Assembly (NCBI GenBank): GCA_950022655.1
Contig: OX465589.1
Coordinates: 24,419,626 to 24,483,625 of the forward strand
Length of the DNA stretch: 64,000 nt
Source of the DNA: Alentia gelatinosa
Lineage: Eukaryota; Annelida; Polychaeta; Phyllodocida; Polynoidae
Reading direction: 5' to 3'
Shown here: positions 47,557-62,500 of the stretch, piece by piece
How positions within the stretch are numbered: position 1 is the first letter of the stretch
How the letters are laid out: every line of letters begins with the position of its first letter
Notes under the pieces: generated by a model
Databases searched by the model: none
Told to the model about the DNA's origin: nothing
What the model saw: the letters and a program-made list of their open reading frames with translations, nothing else
Program-made: the position numbers and the translations under genes

Positions 47557-50500
47557 GTCAGAAGAAACAAGAATGTCAGACCTGGACGTCCCCCTGCATT
47601 GGGGATTTTCCGCACCTCCAGGTCTGGCATGTCCCCTGCAACTATTTTGCTTTGTAAGACCAAGTCTAATTAAACAAATTGGACATTAAGCTACCCAAAC
47701 AAACTGTGTGGGACCTAAAAGGACTAGAGGCCAACCGTATATTAACTACATTCACATAATTACAATGAGGACTTTCAAATGCTATACACATAGTGGAAAG
47801 CTAAGTGTGCATGGAAGTGTTACCCAAATGATATGAGGGTAGTCTATGCCAAGTAGAGACCTGCTAATATGTTGCTGCATATGCACTGATGGGTGATCGA
47901 TGGAGAAAATGTTTTAATATCTCACAGTTTGAAATATGTATGAAATCTTTTTGGAGCGACATTTTAATTGAAGAATTTGTCTTACCACTTCTTTTAATAT
48001 TTCTCATGGTGAATTGGTTTAAACTTTTCCCAGGTGCCCTGTTGACCCTCCTATAAAGTTATGGGTGATAGATGCAGTGAGTGTCACATACCTTATTTTA
48101 AAAGAGTATGTCAGAAGAAACAAGAATGTCAGACCTGAACGTCCCCCTGCATGGGGGATTTTCCGCACCTCCAGGTCTGGCATGTCCCCTGCAACTATTT
48201 TTCTTTGTAAGACCAAGTCTAATTAAACAAATTGGACATTAAGCAACCCAAACAAACTGTGTGGGACCTAAAAGGACTAGAGGCCAACCGTATATTAACT
48301 ACATTCACATAATTACAATGAGGACTTTCAAATGCTATACACATAGTGGAAAGCTAAGTGTGCATGGAAGTGTTACCCAAATGATATGAGGGTAGTCTAT
48401 GCCAAGTAGAGACCTGCTAATATGTTGCTGCATATGCAGTGATGGGTGATAGATGGAGAAAATGTTTTAATATGTCGCAGTTTGAAATATGTATGAAATC
48501 CTTTTGGAGCGATATTTTAATTGAAGAATTTGTCTTACCACTTCTTTTAATATTTCTCATGGTGAATTGGTTTAAACTTTTCCCAGGTGCCCTGTTGACC
48601 CTCCTATAAAGTTATGGGTGAAAGATGCAGTGAGTGTCACATACCTTATTTTAAAAGAGTATGTCAGAAGAAACAAGAATGTCAGACCTGGACGTCCCCC
48701 TGCATGGGGGATTTTCCGCACCTACAGGTCTGGCATGTCCCCTGCAACTATTTTTCTTTGTAAGACCAAGTCTAATTAAACAAATTGAAAGGACTAGAGG
48801 CCAACCGTATATTAACTACATTCACATAATTACAATGAGGACCTTCAAATGCTATACACATGTATGCCAAGTACAGACCTGCCAATATATTGCTGCATAT
48901 GCACTGATGGGTGATCGATGGAGAAAATGTTTTAATATCCCACAGTTTGAAATATGTATGAAATCTTTTTGGAGCGACATTTTAATTGAAGAATTTGTCT
49001 TACCACTTCTTTTAATATTTCTCATGGTGAATTGGTTTAAACTTTTCCCAGGTGCCCTGTTGACCCTCCTATAAAGTTATGGGTGATAGATGCAGTGAGT
49101 GTCACATACCTTATTTTAAAAGAGTATGTCAGAAGAAACAAGAATGTCAGACCTGGACGTCCCCCTGCATTGGGGATTTTCCGCACCTCCAGGTCTGGCA
49201 TGTCCCCTGCAACTATTTTTCTTTGTAAGACCAAGTCTAATTAAACAAATTGGACATTAAGCTACCCAAACAAACTGTGTGGGACCTAAAAGGACTAGAG
49301 GCCAACCGTATATTAACTACATTCACATAATTACAATGAGGACTTTCAAATGCTATACACATAGTGGAAAGCTAAGTGTGCATGGAAGTGTTACCCAAAT
49401 GATATGAGGGTAGTCTATGCCAAGTAGAGACCTGCTAATATGTTGCTGCATATGCAGTGATGGGTGATAGATGGAGAAAATGTTTTAATATGTCGCAGTT
49501 TGAAATATGTATGAAATCCTTTTGGAGCGATATTTTAATTGAAGAATTTGTCTTACCACTTCTTTTAATATTTCTCATGGTGAATTGGTTTAAACTTTTC
49601 CCAGGTGCCCTGTTGACCCTCCTATAAAGTTATGGGTGAAAGATGCAGTGAGTGTCACATACCTTATTTTAAAAGAGTATGTCAGAAGAAACAAGAATGT
49701 CAGACCTGGACGTCCCCCTGCATGGGGGATTTTCCGCACCTCCAGGTCTGGCATGTCCCCTGCAACTATTTTTCTTTGTAAGACCAAGTCTAATTAAACA
49801 AATTGAAAGGACTAGAGGCCAACCGTATAATAACTACATTCACATAATTACAATGAGGACCTTCAAATGCTATACACACAGTGGAAAGCTAAGTGTGCAT
49901 GGAAGTGTTACCCAAATGATATGAGGGTAGTCTATGCCAAGTAGAGACCTGCTAATATGTTGCTGCATATGCAGTAATGGGTGATAGATGGAGAAAATGT
50001 TTTAATATGTCGCAGTTTGAAATATGTATGAAATCCTTTTGGAGCGACATTTTAATTGAAGAATTTGTCTTACCACTTCTTTTAATATTTCTCATGGTGA
50101 ATTGGTTTAAACTTTTCCCAGGTGCCCTGTTGACCCTCCTATAAAGTTATGGGTGATAGATGCAGTGAGTGTCACATACCTTATTTTAAAAGAGTATGTC
50201 GGAAGAAACAAGAATGTCAGACCTGGACGTCCCCCTGCATTGGGGATTTTCCGCACCTCCAGGTCTGGCATGTCCCCTGCAACTATTTTGCTTTGTAAGA
50301 CCAAGTCTAATTAAACAAATTGGACATTAAGCTACCCAAACAAACTGTGTGGGACCTAAAAGGACTAGAGGCCAACCGTATATTAACTACATTCACATAA
50401 TTACAGTGAGGACTTTCAAATGCTATACACATAGTGGAAAGCTAAGTGTGCATGGAAGTGTTACCCAAATGATATGAGGGTAGTCTATGCCAAGTAGAGA

Positions 50501-53500
50501 CCTGCTAATATGTTGCTGCATATGCAGTGATGGGTGATAGATGGAGAAAATGTTTTAATATGTCGCAGTTTGAAATATGTATGAAATCCTTTTGGAGCGA
50601 TATTTTAATTGAAGAATTTGTCTTACCACTTCTTTTAATATTTCTCATGGTGAATTGGTTTAAACTTTTCCCAGGTGCCCTGTTGACCCTCCTATAAAGT
50701 TATGGGTGAAAGATGCAGTGAGTGGCACATACCTTATTTACAAAGAGTATGTCAGAAGAAACAAGAATGTCAGACCTGGACGTCCCCCTGCATGGGGGAT
50801 TTTCCGCACCTCCAGGTCTGGCATGTCCCCTGCAACTATTTTTCTTTGTAAGACCAAGTCTAATTAAACAAATTGGACATTAAGCTACCCAAACAAACTG
50901 TGTGGGACCTAAAAGGACTAGAGGCCAACCGTATATTAACTACATTCACATAATTACAGTGAGGACTTTCAAATGCTATACACATAGTGGAAAGCTAAGT
51001 GTGCATGGAAGTGTTACCCAAATGATATGAGGGTAGTCTATGCCAAGTAGAGACCTGCTAATATGTTGCTGCATATGCAGTGATGGGTGATAGATGGAGA
51101 AAATGTTTTGATATGTCGCAGTTTGAAATATGTATGAAATCCTTTTGGAGCGATATTTTAATTGAAGAATTTGTCTTACCACTTCTTTTAATATTTCTCA
51201 TGGTGAATTGGTTTAAACTTTTCCCAGGTGCCCTGTTGACCCTCCTATAAAGTTATGGGTGAAAGATGCAGTGAGTGTCACATACCTTATTTTAAAAGAG
51301 TATGTCAGAAGAAACAAGAATGTCAGACCTGGACGTCCCCCTGCATGGGGGATTTTCCGCACCTCCAGGTCTGGCATGTCCCCTGCAACTATTTTTCTTT
51401 GTAAGACCAAGTCTAATTAAACAAATTGAAAGGACTAGAGGCCAACCGTATATTAACTACATTCACATAATTACAATGAGGACCTTCAAATGCTATACAC
51501 ACAGTGGAAAGCTAAGTGTGCATGGAAGTGTTACCCAAATGATATGAGGGTAGTCTATGCCAAGTAGAGACCTGCTAATATGTTGCTGCATATGCAGTAA
51601 TGGGTGATAGATGGAGAAAATGTTTTAATATGTCGCAGTTTGAAATATGTATGAAATCCTTTTGGAGCGACATTTTAATTGAAGAATTTGTCTTACCACT
51701 TCTTTTAATATTTCTCATGGTGAATTGGTTTAAACTTTTCCAAGGTGCCCTGTTGACCCTCCTATAAAGTTATGGGTGATAGATGCAGTGAGTGTCACAT
51801 CCCTTATTTTAAAAGAGTATGTCGGAAGAAACAAGAATGTCAGACCTGGACTTCCCCCTGCATTGGGGATTTTCCGCACCTCCAGGTCTGGCATGTCCCC
51901 TGCAACTATTTTTCTTTGTAAGACCAAGTCTAATTAAACAAATTGGACATTAAGCTACCCAAACAAACTGTGTGGGACCTAAAAGGACTAGAGGCCAACC
52001 GTATATTAACTACATTCACATAATTACAGTGAGGACTTTCAAATGCTATACACATAGTGGAAAGCTAAGTGTGCATGGAAGTGTTACCCAAATGATATGA
52101 GGGTAGTCTATGCCAAGTAGAGACCTGCTAATATGTTGCTGCATATGCAGTGATGGGTGATAGATGGAGAAAATGTTTTAATATGTCGCAGTTTGAAATA
52201 TGTATGAAATCCTTTTGGAGCGATATTTTAATTGAAGAATTTGTCTTACCACTTCTTTTAATATTTCTCATGGTGAATTGGTTTAAACTTTTCCCAGGTG
52301 CCCTGTTGACCCTCCTATAAAGTTATGGGTGAAAGATGCAGTGAGTGTCACATACCTTATTTTAAAAGAGTATGTCAGAAGAAACAAGAATGTCAGACCT
52401 GGACGTCCCCCTGCATGGGGGATTTTCCGCACCTCCAGGTCTGGCATGTCCCCTGCAACTATTTTTCTTTGTAAGACCAAGTCTAATTAAACAAATTGAA
52501 AGGACTAGAGGCCAACCGTATATTAACTACATTCACATAATTACAATGAGGACCTTCAAATGCTATACACACAGTGGAAAGCTAAGTGTGCATGGAAGTG
52601 TTACCCAAATGATATGAGGGTAGTCTATGCCAAGTAGAGACCTGCTAATATGTTGCTGCATATGCAGTAATGGGTGATAGATGGAGAAAATGTTTTAATA
52701 TGTCGCAGTTTGAAATATGTATGAAATCCTTTTGGAGCGACATTTTAATTGAAGAATTTGTCTTACCACTTCTTTTAATATTTCTCATGGTGAATTGGTT
52801 TAAACTTTTCCCAGGTGCCCTGTTGACCCTCCTATAAAGTTATGGGTGAAAGATGCAGTGAGTGTCACATACCTTATTTTAAAAGAGTATGTCAGAAGAA
52901 ACAAGAATGTCAGACCTGGACGTCCCCCTGCATGGGGGATTTTCCGCACCTCCAGGTCTGGCATGTCCCCTGCAACTATTTTTCTTTGTAAGACCAAGTC
53001 TAATTAAACAAATTGAAAGGACTAGAGGCCAACCGTATATTAACTACATTCACATAATTACAATGAGGACCTTCAAATGCTATACACACAGTGGAAAGCT
53101 AAGTGTGCATGGAAGTGTTACCCAAATGATATGAGGGTAGTCTATGCCAAGTAGAGACCTGCTAATATGTTGCTGCATATGCAGTAATGGGTGATAGATG
53201 GAGAAAATGTTTTAATATGTCGCAGTTTGAAATATGTATGAAATCCTTTTGGAGCGACATTTTAATTGAAGAATTTGTCTTACCACTTCTTTTAATATTT
53301 CTCATGGTGAATTGGTTTAAACTTTTCCCAGGTGCCCTGTTGACCCTCCTATAAAGTTATGGGTGATAGATGCAGTGAGTGTCACATCCCTTATTTTAAA
53401 AGAGTATGTCGGAAGAAACAAGAATGTCAGACCTGGACGTCCCCCTGCATTGGGGATTTTCCGCACCTCCAGGTCTGGCATGTCCCCTGCAACTATTTTT

Positions 53501-56500
53501 CTTTGTAAGACCAAGTCTAATTAAACAAATTGGACATTAAGCTACCCAAACAAACTGTGTGGGACCTAAAAGGACTAGAGGCCAACCGTATATTAACTAC
53601 ATTCACATAATTACAGTGAGGACTTTCAAATGCTATACACATAGTGGAAAGCTAAGTGTGCATGGAAGTGTTACCCAAATGATATGAGGGTAGTCTATGC
53701 CAAGTAGAGACCTGCTAATATGTTGCTGCATATGCAGTGATGGGTGATAGATGGAGAAAATGTTTTAATATGTCGCAGTTTGAAATATGTATGAAATCCT
53801 TTTGGAGCGACATTTTAATTGAAGAATTTGTCTTACCACTTCTTTTAATATTTCTCATGGTGAATTGGTTTAAACTTTTCCCAGGTGCCCTGTTGACCCT
53901 CCTATAAAGTTATGGGTGAAAGATGCAGTGAGTGTCACATACCTTATTTTAAAAGAGTATGTCAGAAGAAACAAGAATGTCAGACCTGGACGTCCCCCTG
54001 CATGGGGGATTTTCCGCACCTCCAGGTCTGGCATGTCCCCTGCAACTATTTTTCTTTGTAAGACCAAGTCTAATTAAACAAATTGAAAGGACTAGAGGCC
54101 AACCGTATATTAACTACATTCACATAATTACAATGAGGACCTTCAAATGCTATACACACAGTGGAAAGCTAAGTGTGCATGGAAGTGTTACCCAAATGAT
54201 ATGAGGGTAGTCTATGCCAAGTAGAGACCTGCTAATATGTTGCTGCATATGCAGTAATGGGTGATAGATGGAGAAAATGTTTTAATATGTCGCAGTTTGA
54301 AATATGTATGAAATCCTTTTGGAGCGACATTTTAATTGAAGAATTTGTCTTACCACTTCTTTTAATATTTCTCATGGTGAATTGGTTTAAACTTTTCCCA
54401 GGTGCCCTGTTGACCCTCCTATAAAGTTATGGGTGATAGATGCAGTGAGTGTCACATCCCTTATTTTAAAAGAGTATGTCGGAAGAAACAAGAATGTCAG
54501 ACCTGGACGTCCCCCTGCATTGGGGATTTTCCGCACCTCCAGGTCTGGCATGTCCCCTGCAACTATTTTTCTTTGTAAGACCAAGTCTAATTAAACAAAT
54601 TGGACATTAAGCTACCCAAACAAACTGTGTGGGACCTAAAAGGACTAGAGGCCAACCGTATATTAACTACATTCACATAATTACAGTGAGGACTTTCAAA
54701 TGCTATACACATAGTGGAAAGCTAAGTGTGCATGGAAGTGTTACCCAAATGATATGAGGGTAGTCTATGCCAAGTAGAGACCTGCTAATATGTTGCTGCA
54801 TATGCAGTGATGGGTGATAGATGGAGAAAATGTTTTAATATGTCGCAGTTTGAAATATGTATGAAATCCTTTTGGAGCGATATTTTAATTGAAGAATTTG
54901 TCTTACCACTTCTTTTAATATTTCTCATGGTGAATTGGTTTAAACTTTTCCCAGGTGCCCTGTTGACCCTCCTATAAAGTTATGGGTGAAAGATGCAGTG
55001 AGTGTCACATACCTTATTTTAAAAGAGTATGTCAGAAGAAACAAGAATGTCAGACCTGGACGTCCCCCTGCATGGGGGATTTTCCGCACCTCCAGGTCTG
55101 GCATGTCCCCTGCAACTATTTTTCTTTGTAAGACCAAGTCTAATTAAACAAATTGAAAGGACTAGAGGCCAACCGTATATTAACTACATTCACATAATTA
55201 CAATGAGGACCTTCAAATGCTATACACACAGTGGAAAGCTAAGTGTGCATGGAAGTGTTACCCAAATGATATGAGGGTAGTCTATGCCAAGTAGAGACCT
55301 GCTAATATGTTGCTGCATATGCAGTAATGGGTGATAGATGGAGAAAATGTTTTAATATGTCGCAGTTTGAAATATGTATGAAATCCTTTTGGAGCGACAT
55401 TTTAATTGAAGAATTTGTCTTACCACTTCTTTTAATATTTCTCATGGTGAATTGGTTTAAACTTTTCCCAGGTGCCCTGTTGACCCTCCTATAAAGTTAT
55501 GGGTGATAGATGCAGTGAGTGTCACATACCTTATTTTAAAAGAGTATGTCAGAAGAAACAAGAATGTCAGACCTGGATGTCCCCCTGCATTGGGGATTTT
55601 CCGCACCTCCAGGTCTGGCATGTCCCCTGCAACTATTTTTCTTTGTAAGACCAAGTCTAATTAAACAAATTGGACATTAAGCTACCCAAACAAACTGTGT
55701 GGGACCTAAAAGGACTAGAGGCCAACCGTATATTAACTACATTCACATAATTACAATGAGGACTTTCAAATGCTATACACATAGTGGAAAGCTAAGTGTG
55801 CATGGAAGTGTTACCCAAATGATATGAGGGTAGTCTATGCCAAGTAGAGACCTGCTAATATGTTGCTGCATATGCAGTGATGGGTGATCGATGGAGAAAA
55901 TGTTTTAATATGTCGCAGTTTTAAATATGTATGAAATCCTTTTGGAGCGATATTTTAATTGAAGAATTTGTCTTACCACTTCTTTTAATATTTCTCATGG
56001 TGAATTGGTTTAAACTTTTCCCAGGTGCCCTGTTGACCCTCCTATAAAGTTATGGGTGAAAGATGCAGTGAGTGTCACATACCTTATTTTAAAAGAGTAT
56101 GTCAGAAGAAACAAGAATGTCAGACCTGGACGTCCCCCTGCATGGGGGATTTTCCGCACCTCCAGGTCTGGCATGTCCCCTGCAACTATTTTTCTTTGTA
56201 AGACCAAGTCTAATTAAACAAATTGAAAGGACTAGAGGCCAACCGTATATTAACTACATTCACATAATTACAATGAGGACCTTCAAATGCTATACACACA
56301 GTGGAAAGCTAAGTGTGCATGGAAGTGTTACCCAAATGATATGAGGGTAGTCTATGCCAAGTACAGACCTGCCAATATATTGCTGCATATGCACTGATGG
56401 GTGATCGATGGAGAAAATGTTTAAATATCTCACAGTTTGAAATATGTATGAAATCTTTTTGGAGCGACATTTTAATTGAAGAATTTGTCTTACCACTTCT

Positions 56501-59500
56501 TTTAATATTTCTCATGGTGAATTGGTTTAAACTTTTCCCAGGTGCCCTGTTGACCCTCCTATAAAGTTATGGGTGATAGATGCAGTGAGTGTCACATACC
56601 TTATTTTAAAAGAGTATGTCAGAAGAAACAAGAATGTCAGACCTGGACGTCCCCCTGCATTGGGGATTTTTCGCACCTCCAGGTCTGGCATGTCCCCTGC
56701 AACTATTTTTCTTTGTAAGACCAAGTCTAATTAAACAAATTGGACATTAAGCTACCCAAACAAACTGTGTGGGACCTAAAAGGACTAGAGGCCAACCGTA
56801 TATTAACTACATTCACATAATTACAGTGAGGACTTTCAAATGCTATACACATAGTGGAAAGCTAAGTGTGCATGGAAGTGTTACCCAAATGATATGAGGG
56901 TAGTCTATGCCAAGTAGAGACCTGCTAATATGTTGCTGCATATGCAGTGATGGGTGATAGATGGAGAAAATGTTTTAATATGTCGCAGTTTTAAATATGT
57001 ATGAAATCCTTTTGGAGCGATATTTTAATTGAAGAATTTGTCTTACCACTTCTTTTAATATTTCTCATGGTGAATTGGTTTAAACTTTTCCCAGGTGCCC
57101 TGTTGACCCTCCTATAAAGTTATGGGTGAAAGATGCAGTGAGTGTCACATACCTTATTTTAAAAGAGTATGTCAGAAGAAACAAGAATGTCAGACCTGGA
57201 CGTCCCCCTGCATGGGGGATTTTCCGCACCTCCAGGTCTGGCATGTCCCCTGCAACTATTTTTCTTTGTAAGACCAAGTCTAATTAAACAAATTGAAAGG
57301 ACTAGAGGCCAACCGTATATTAACTACATTCACATAATTACAATGAGGACCTTCAAATGCTATACACACAGTGGAAAGCTAAGTGTGCATGGAAGTGTTG
57401 CCCAAATGATATGAGGGTAGTCTATGCCAAGTAGAGACCTGCTAATATGTTGCTGCATATGCAGTAATGGGTGATAGATGGAGAAAATGTTTTAATATGT
57501 CGCAGTTTGAAATATGTATGAAATCCTTTTGGAGCGACATTTTAATTGAAGAATTTGTCTTACCACTTCTTTTAATATTTCTCATGGTGAATTGGTTTAA
57601 ACTTTTCCCAGGTGCCCTGTTGACCCTCCTATAAAGTTATGGGTGATAGATGCAGTGAGTGTCACATACCTTATTTTAAAAGAGTATGTCAGAAGAATGT
57701 CAGACCTGGACGTCCCCCTGCATTGGGGATTTTTCGCACCTCCAGGTCTGGCATGTCCCCTGCAACTATTTTTCTTTGTAAGACCAAGTCTAATTAAACA
57801 AATTGGACATTAAGCTACCCAAACAAACTGTGTGGGACCTAAAAGGACTAGAGGCCAACCGTATATTAACTACATTCACATAATTACAGTGAGGACTTTC
57901 AAATGCTATACACATAGTGGAAAGCTAAGTGTGCATGGAAGTGTTACCCAAATGATATGAGGGTAGTCTATGCCAAGTAGAGACCTGCTAATATGTTGCT
58001 GCATATGCAGTGATGGGTGATAGATGGAGAAAATGTTTTAATATGTCGCAGTTTGAAATATGTATGAAATCCTTTTGGAGCGATATTTTAATTGAAGAAT
58101 TTGTCTTACCACTTCTTTTAATATTTCTCATGGTGAATTGGTTTAAACTTTTCCCAGGTGCCCTGTTGACCCTCCTATAAAGTTATGGGTGAAAGATGCA
58201 GTGAGTGTCACATACCTTATTTTAAAAGAGTATGTCAGAAGAAACAAGAATGTCAGACCTGGACGTCCCCCTGCATGGGGGATTTTCCGCACCTCCAGGT
58301 CTGGCATGTCCCCTGCAACTATTTTTCTTTGTAAGACCAAGTCTAATTAAACAAATTGAAAGGACTAGAGGCCAACCGTATATTAACTACATTCACATAA
58401 TTACAATGAGGACCTTCAAATGCTATACACACAGTGGAAAGCTAAGTGTGCATGGAAGTGTTACCCAAATGATATGAGGGTAGTCTATGCCAAGTAGAGA
58501 CCTGCTAATATGTTGCTGCATATGCAGTAATGGGTGATAGATGGAGAAAATGTTTTAATATGTCGCAGTTTGAAATATGTATGAAATCCTTTTGGAGCGA
58601 CATTTTAATTGAAGAATTTGTCTTACCACTTCTTTTAATATTTCTCATGGTGAATTGGTTTAAACTTTTCCCAGGTGCCCTGTTGACCCTCCTATAAAGT
58701 TATGGGTGATAGATGCAGTGAGTGTCACATACCTTATTTTAAAAGAGTATGTCAGAAGAAACAAGAATGTCAGACCTGGACGTCCCCCTGCATTGGGGAT
58801 TTTTCGCACCTCCAGGTCTGGCATGTCCCCTGCAACTATTTTTCTTTGTAAGACCAAGTCTAATTAAACAAATTGGACATTAAGCTACCCAAACAAACTG
58901 TGTGGGACCTAAAAGGACTAGAGGCCAACCGTATATTAACTACATTCACATAATTACAGTGAGGACTTTCAAATGCTATACACATAGTGGAAAGCTAAGT
59001 GTGCATGGAAGTGTTACCCAAATGATATGAGGGTAGTCTATGCCAAGTAGAGACCTGCTAATATGTTGCTGCATATGCAGTGATGGGTGATAGATGGAGA
59101 AAATGTTTTAATATGTCGCAGTTTGAAATATGTATGAAATCCTTTTGGAGCGATATTTTAATTGAAGAATTTGTCTTACCACTTCTTTTAATATTTCTCA
59201 TGGTGAATTGGTTTAAACTTTTCCCAGGTGCCCTGTTGACCCTCCTATAAAGTTATGGGTGAAAGATGCAGTGAGTGTCACATACCTTATTTTAAAAGAG
59301 TATGTCAGAAGAAACAAGAATGTCAGACCTGGACGTCCCCCTGCATGGGGGATTTTCCGCACCTCCAGGTCTGGCATGTCCCCTGCAACTATTTTTCTTT
59401 GTAAGACCAAGTCTAATTAAACAAATTGAAAGGACTAGAGGCCAACCGTATATTAACTACATTCACATAATTACAATGAGGACCTTCAAATGCTATACAC

Positions 59501-62500
59501 ACAGTGGAAAGCTAAGTATGCATGGAAGTGTTACCCAAATGATATGAGGGTAGTCTATGCCAAGTACAGACCTGCCAATATATTGCTGCATATGCACTGA
59601 TGGGTGATCGATGGAGAAAATGTTTTAATATCTCACAGTTTGAAATATGTATGAAATCTTTTTGGAGCGACATTTTAATTGAAGAATTTGTCTTACCACT
59701 TCTTTTAATATTTCTCATGGTGAATTGGTTTAAACTTTTCCCAGGTGCCCTGTTGACCCTCCTATAAAGTTATGGGTGATAGATGCAGTGAGTGTCACAT
59801 ACCTTATTTTAAAAGAGTATGTCAGAAGAAACAAGAATGTCAGACCTGGACGTCCCCCTGCATTGGGGATTTTTCGCACCTCCAGGTCTGGCATGTGCCC
59901 TGCAACTATTTTTCTTTGTAAGACCAAGTCTAATTAAACAAATTGGACATTAAGCTACCCAAACAAACTGTGTGGGACCTAAAAGGACTAGAGGCCAACC
60001 GTATATTAACTACATTCACATAATTACAGTGAGGACTTTCAAATGCTATACACATAGTGGAAAGCTAAGTGTGCATGGAAGTGTTACCCAAATGATATGA
60101 GGGTAGTCTATGCCAAGTAGAGACCTGCTAATATGTTGCTGCATATGCAGTGATGGGTGATAGATGGAGAAAATGTTTTAATATGTCGCAGTTTGAAATA
60201 TGTATGAAATCCTTTTGGAGCGATATTTTAATTGAAGAATTTGTCTTACCACTTCTTTTAATATTTCTCATGGTGAATTGGTTTAAACTTTTCCCAGGTG
60301 CCCTGTTGACCCTCCTATAAAGTTATGGGTGAAAGATGCAGTGAGTGTCACATACCTTATTTTAAAAGAGTATGTCAGAAGAAACAAGAATGTCAGACCT
60401 GGACGTCCCCCTGCATGGGGGATTTTCCGCACCTCCAGGTCTGGCATGTCCCCTGCAACTATTTTTCTTTGTAAGACCAAGTCTAATTAAACAAATTGAA
60501 AGGACTAGAGGCCAACCGTATATTAACTACATTCACATAATTACAATGAGGACCTTCAAATGCTATACACACAGTGGAAAGCTAAGTGTGCATGGAAGTG
60601 TTACCCAAATGATATGAGGGTAGTCTATGCCAAGTAGAGACCTGCTAATATGTTGCTGCATATGCAGTAATGGGTGATAGATGGAGAAAATGTTTTAATA
60701 TGTTGCAGTTTGAAATATGTATGAAATCCTTTTGGAGCGACATTTTAATTGAAGAATTTGTCTTACCACTTCTTTTAATATTTCTCATGGTGAATTGGTT
60801 TAAACTTTTCCCAGGTGCCCTGTTGACCCTCCTATAAAGTTATGGGTGATAGATGCAGTGAGTGTCACATACCTTATTTTAAAAGAGTATGTCAGAAGAA
60901 ACAAGAATGTCAGACCTGGACGTCCCCCTGCATTGGGGATTTTCCGCACCTCCAGGTCTGGCATGTCCCCTGCAACTATTTTTCTTTGTAAGACCAAGTC
61001 TAATTAAACAAATTGGACATTAAGCTACCCAAACAAACTGTGTGGGACCTAAAAGGACTAGAGGCCAACCGTATATTAACTACATTCACATAATTACAGT
61101 GAGGACTTTCAAATGCTATACACATAGTGGAAAGCTAAGTGTGCATGGAAGTGTTACCCAAATGATATGAGGGTAGTCTATGCCAAGTAGAGACCTGCTA
61201 ATATGTTGCTGCATATGCAGTGATGGGTGATAGATGGAGAAAATGTTTTAATATGTCGCAGTTTGAAATATGTATGAAATCCTTTTGGAGCGATATTTTA
61301 ATTGAAGAATTTGTCTTACCACTTCTTTTAATATTTCTCATGGTGAATTGGTTTAAACTTTTTCCAGGTGCCCTGTTGACCCTCCTATAAAGTTATGGGT
61401 GAAAGATGCAGTGAGTGTCACATACCTTATTTTAAAAGAGTATGTCAGAAGAAACAAGAATGTCAGACCTGGACGTCCCCCTGCATGGGGGATTTTCCGC
61501 ACCTCCAGGTCTGGCATGTCCCCTGCAACTATTTTTCTTTGTAAGACCAAGTCTAATTAAACAAATTGAAAGGACTAGAGGCCAACCGTATATTAACTAC
61601 ATTCACATAATTACAATGAGGACCTTCAAATGCTATACACACAGTGGAAAGCTAAGTGTGCATGGAAGTGTTACCCAAATGATATGAGGGTAGTCTATGC
61701 CAAGTAGAGACCTGCTAATATGTTGCTGCATATGCAGTGATGGGTGATAGATGGAGAAAATGTTTTAATATGTCGCAGTTTGAAATATGTATGAAATCCT
61801 TTTGGAGCGATATTTTAATTGAAGAATTTGTCTTACCACTTCTTTTAATATTTCTCATGGTGAATTGGTTTAAACTTTTCCCAGGTGCCCTGTTGACCCT
61901 CCTATAAAGTTATGGGTGAAAGATGCAGTGAGTGTCACATACCTTATTTTAAAAGAGTATGTCAGAAGAAACAAGAATGTCAGACCTGGACGTCCCCCTG
62001 CATGGGGGATTTTCCGCACCTCCAGGTCTGGCATGTCCCCTGCAACTATTTTTCTTTGTAAGACCAAGTCTAATTAAACAAATTGAAAGGACTAGAGGCC
62101 AACCGTATATTAACTACATTCACATAATTACAATGAGGACCTTCAAATGCTATACACACAGTGGAAAGCTAAGTGTGCATGGAAGTGTTACCCAAATGAT
62201 ATGAGGGTAGTCTATGCCAAGTAGAGACCTGCTAATATGTTGCTGCATATGCAGTGATGGGTGATAGATGGAGAAAATGTTTTAATATGTCGCAGTTTGA
62301 AATATGTATGAAATCCTTTTGGAGCGATATTTTAATTGAAGAATTTGTCTTACCACTTCTTTTAATATTTCTCATGGTGAATTGGTTTAAACTTTTCCCA
62401 GGTGCCCTGTTGACCCTCCTATAAAGTTATGGGTGAAAGATGCAGTGAGTGTCACATACCTTATTTTAAAAGAGTATGTCAGAAGAAACAAGAATGTCAG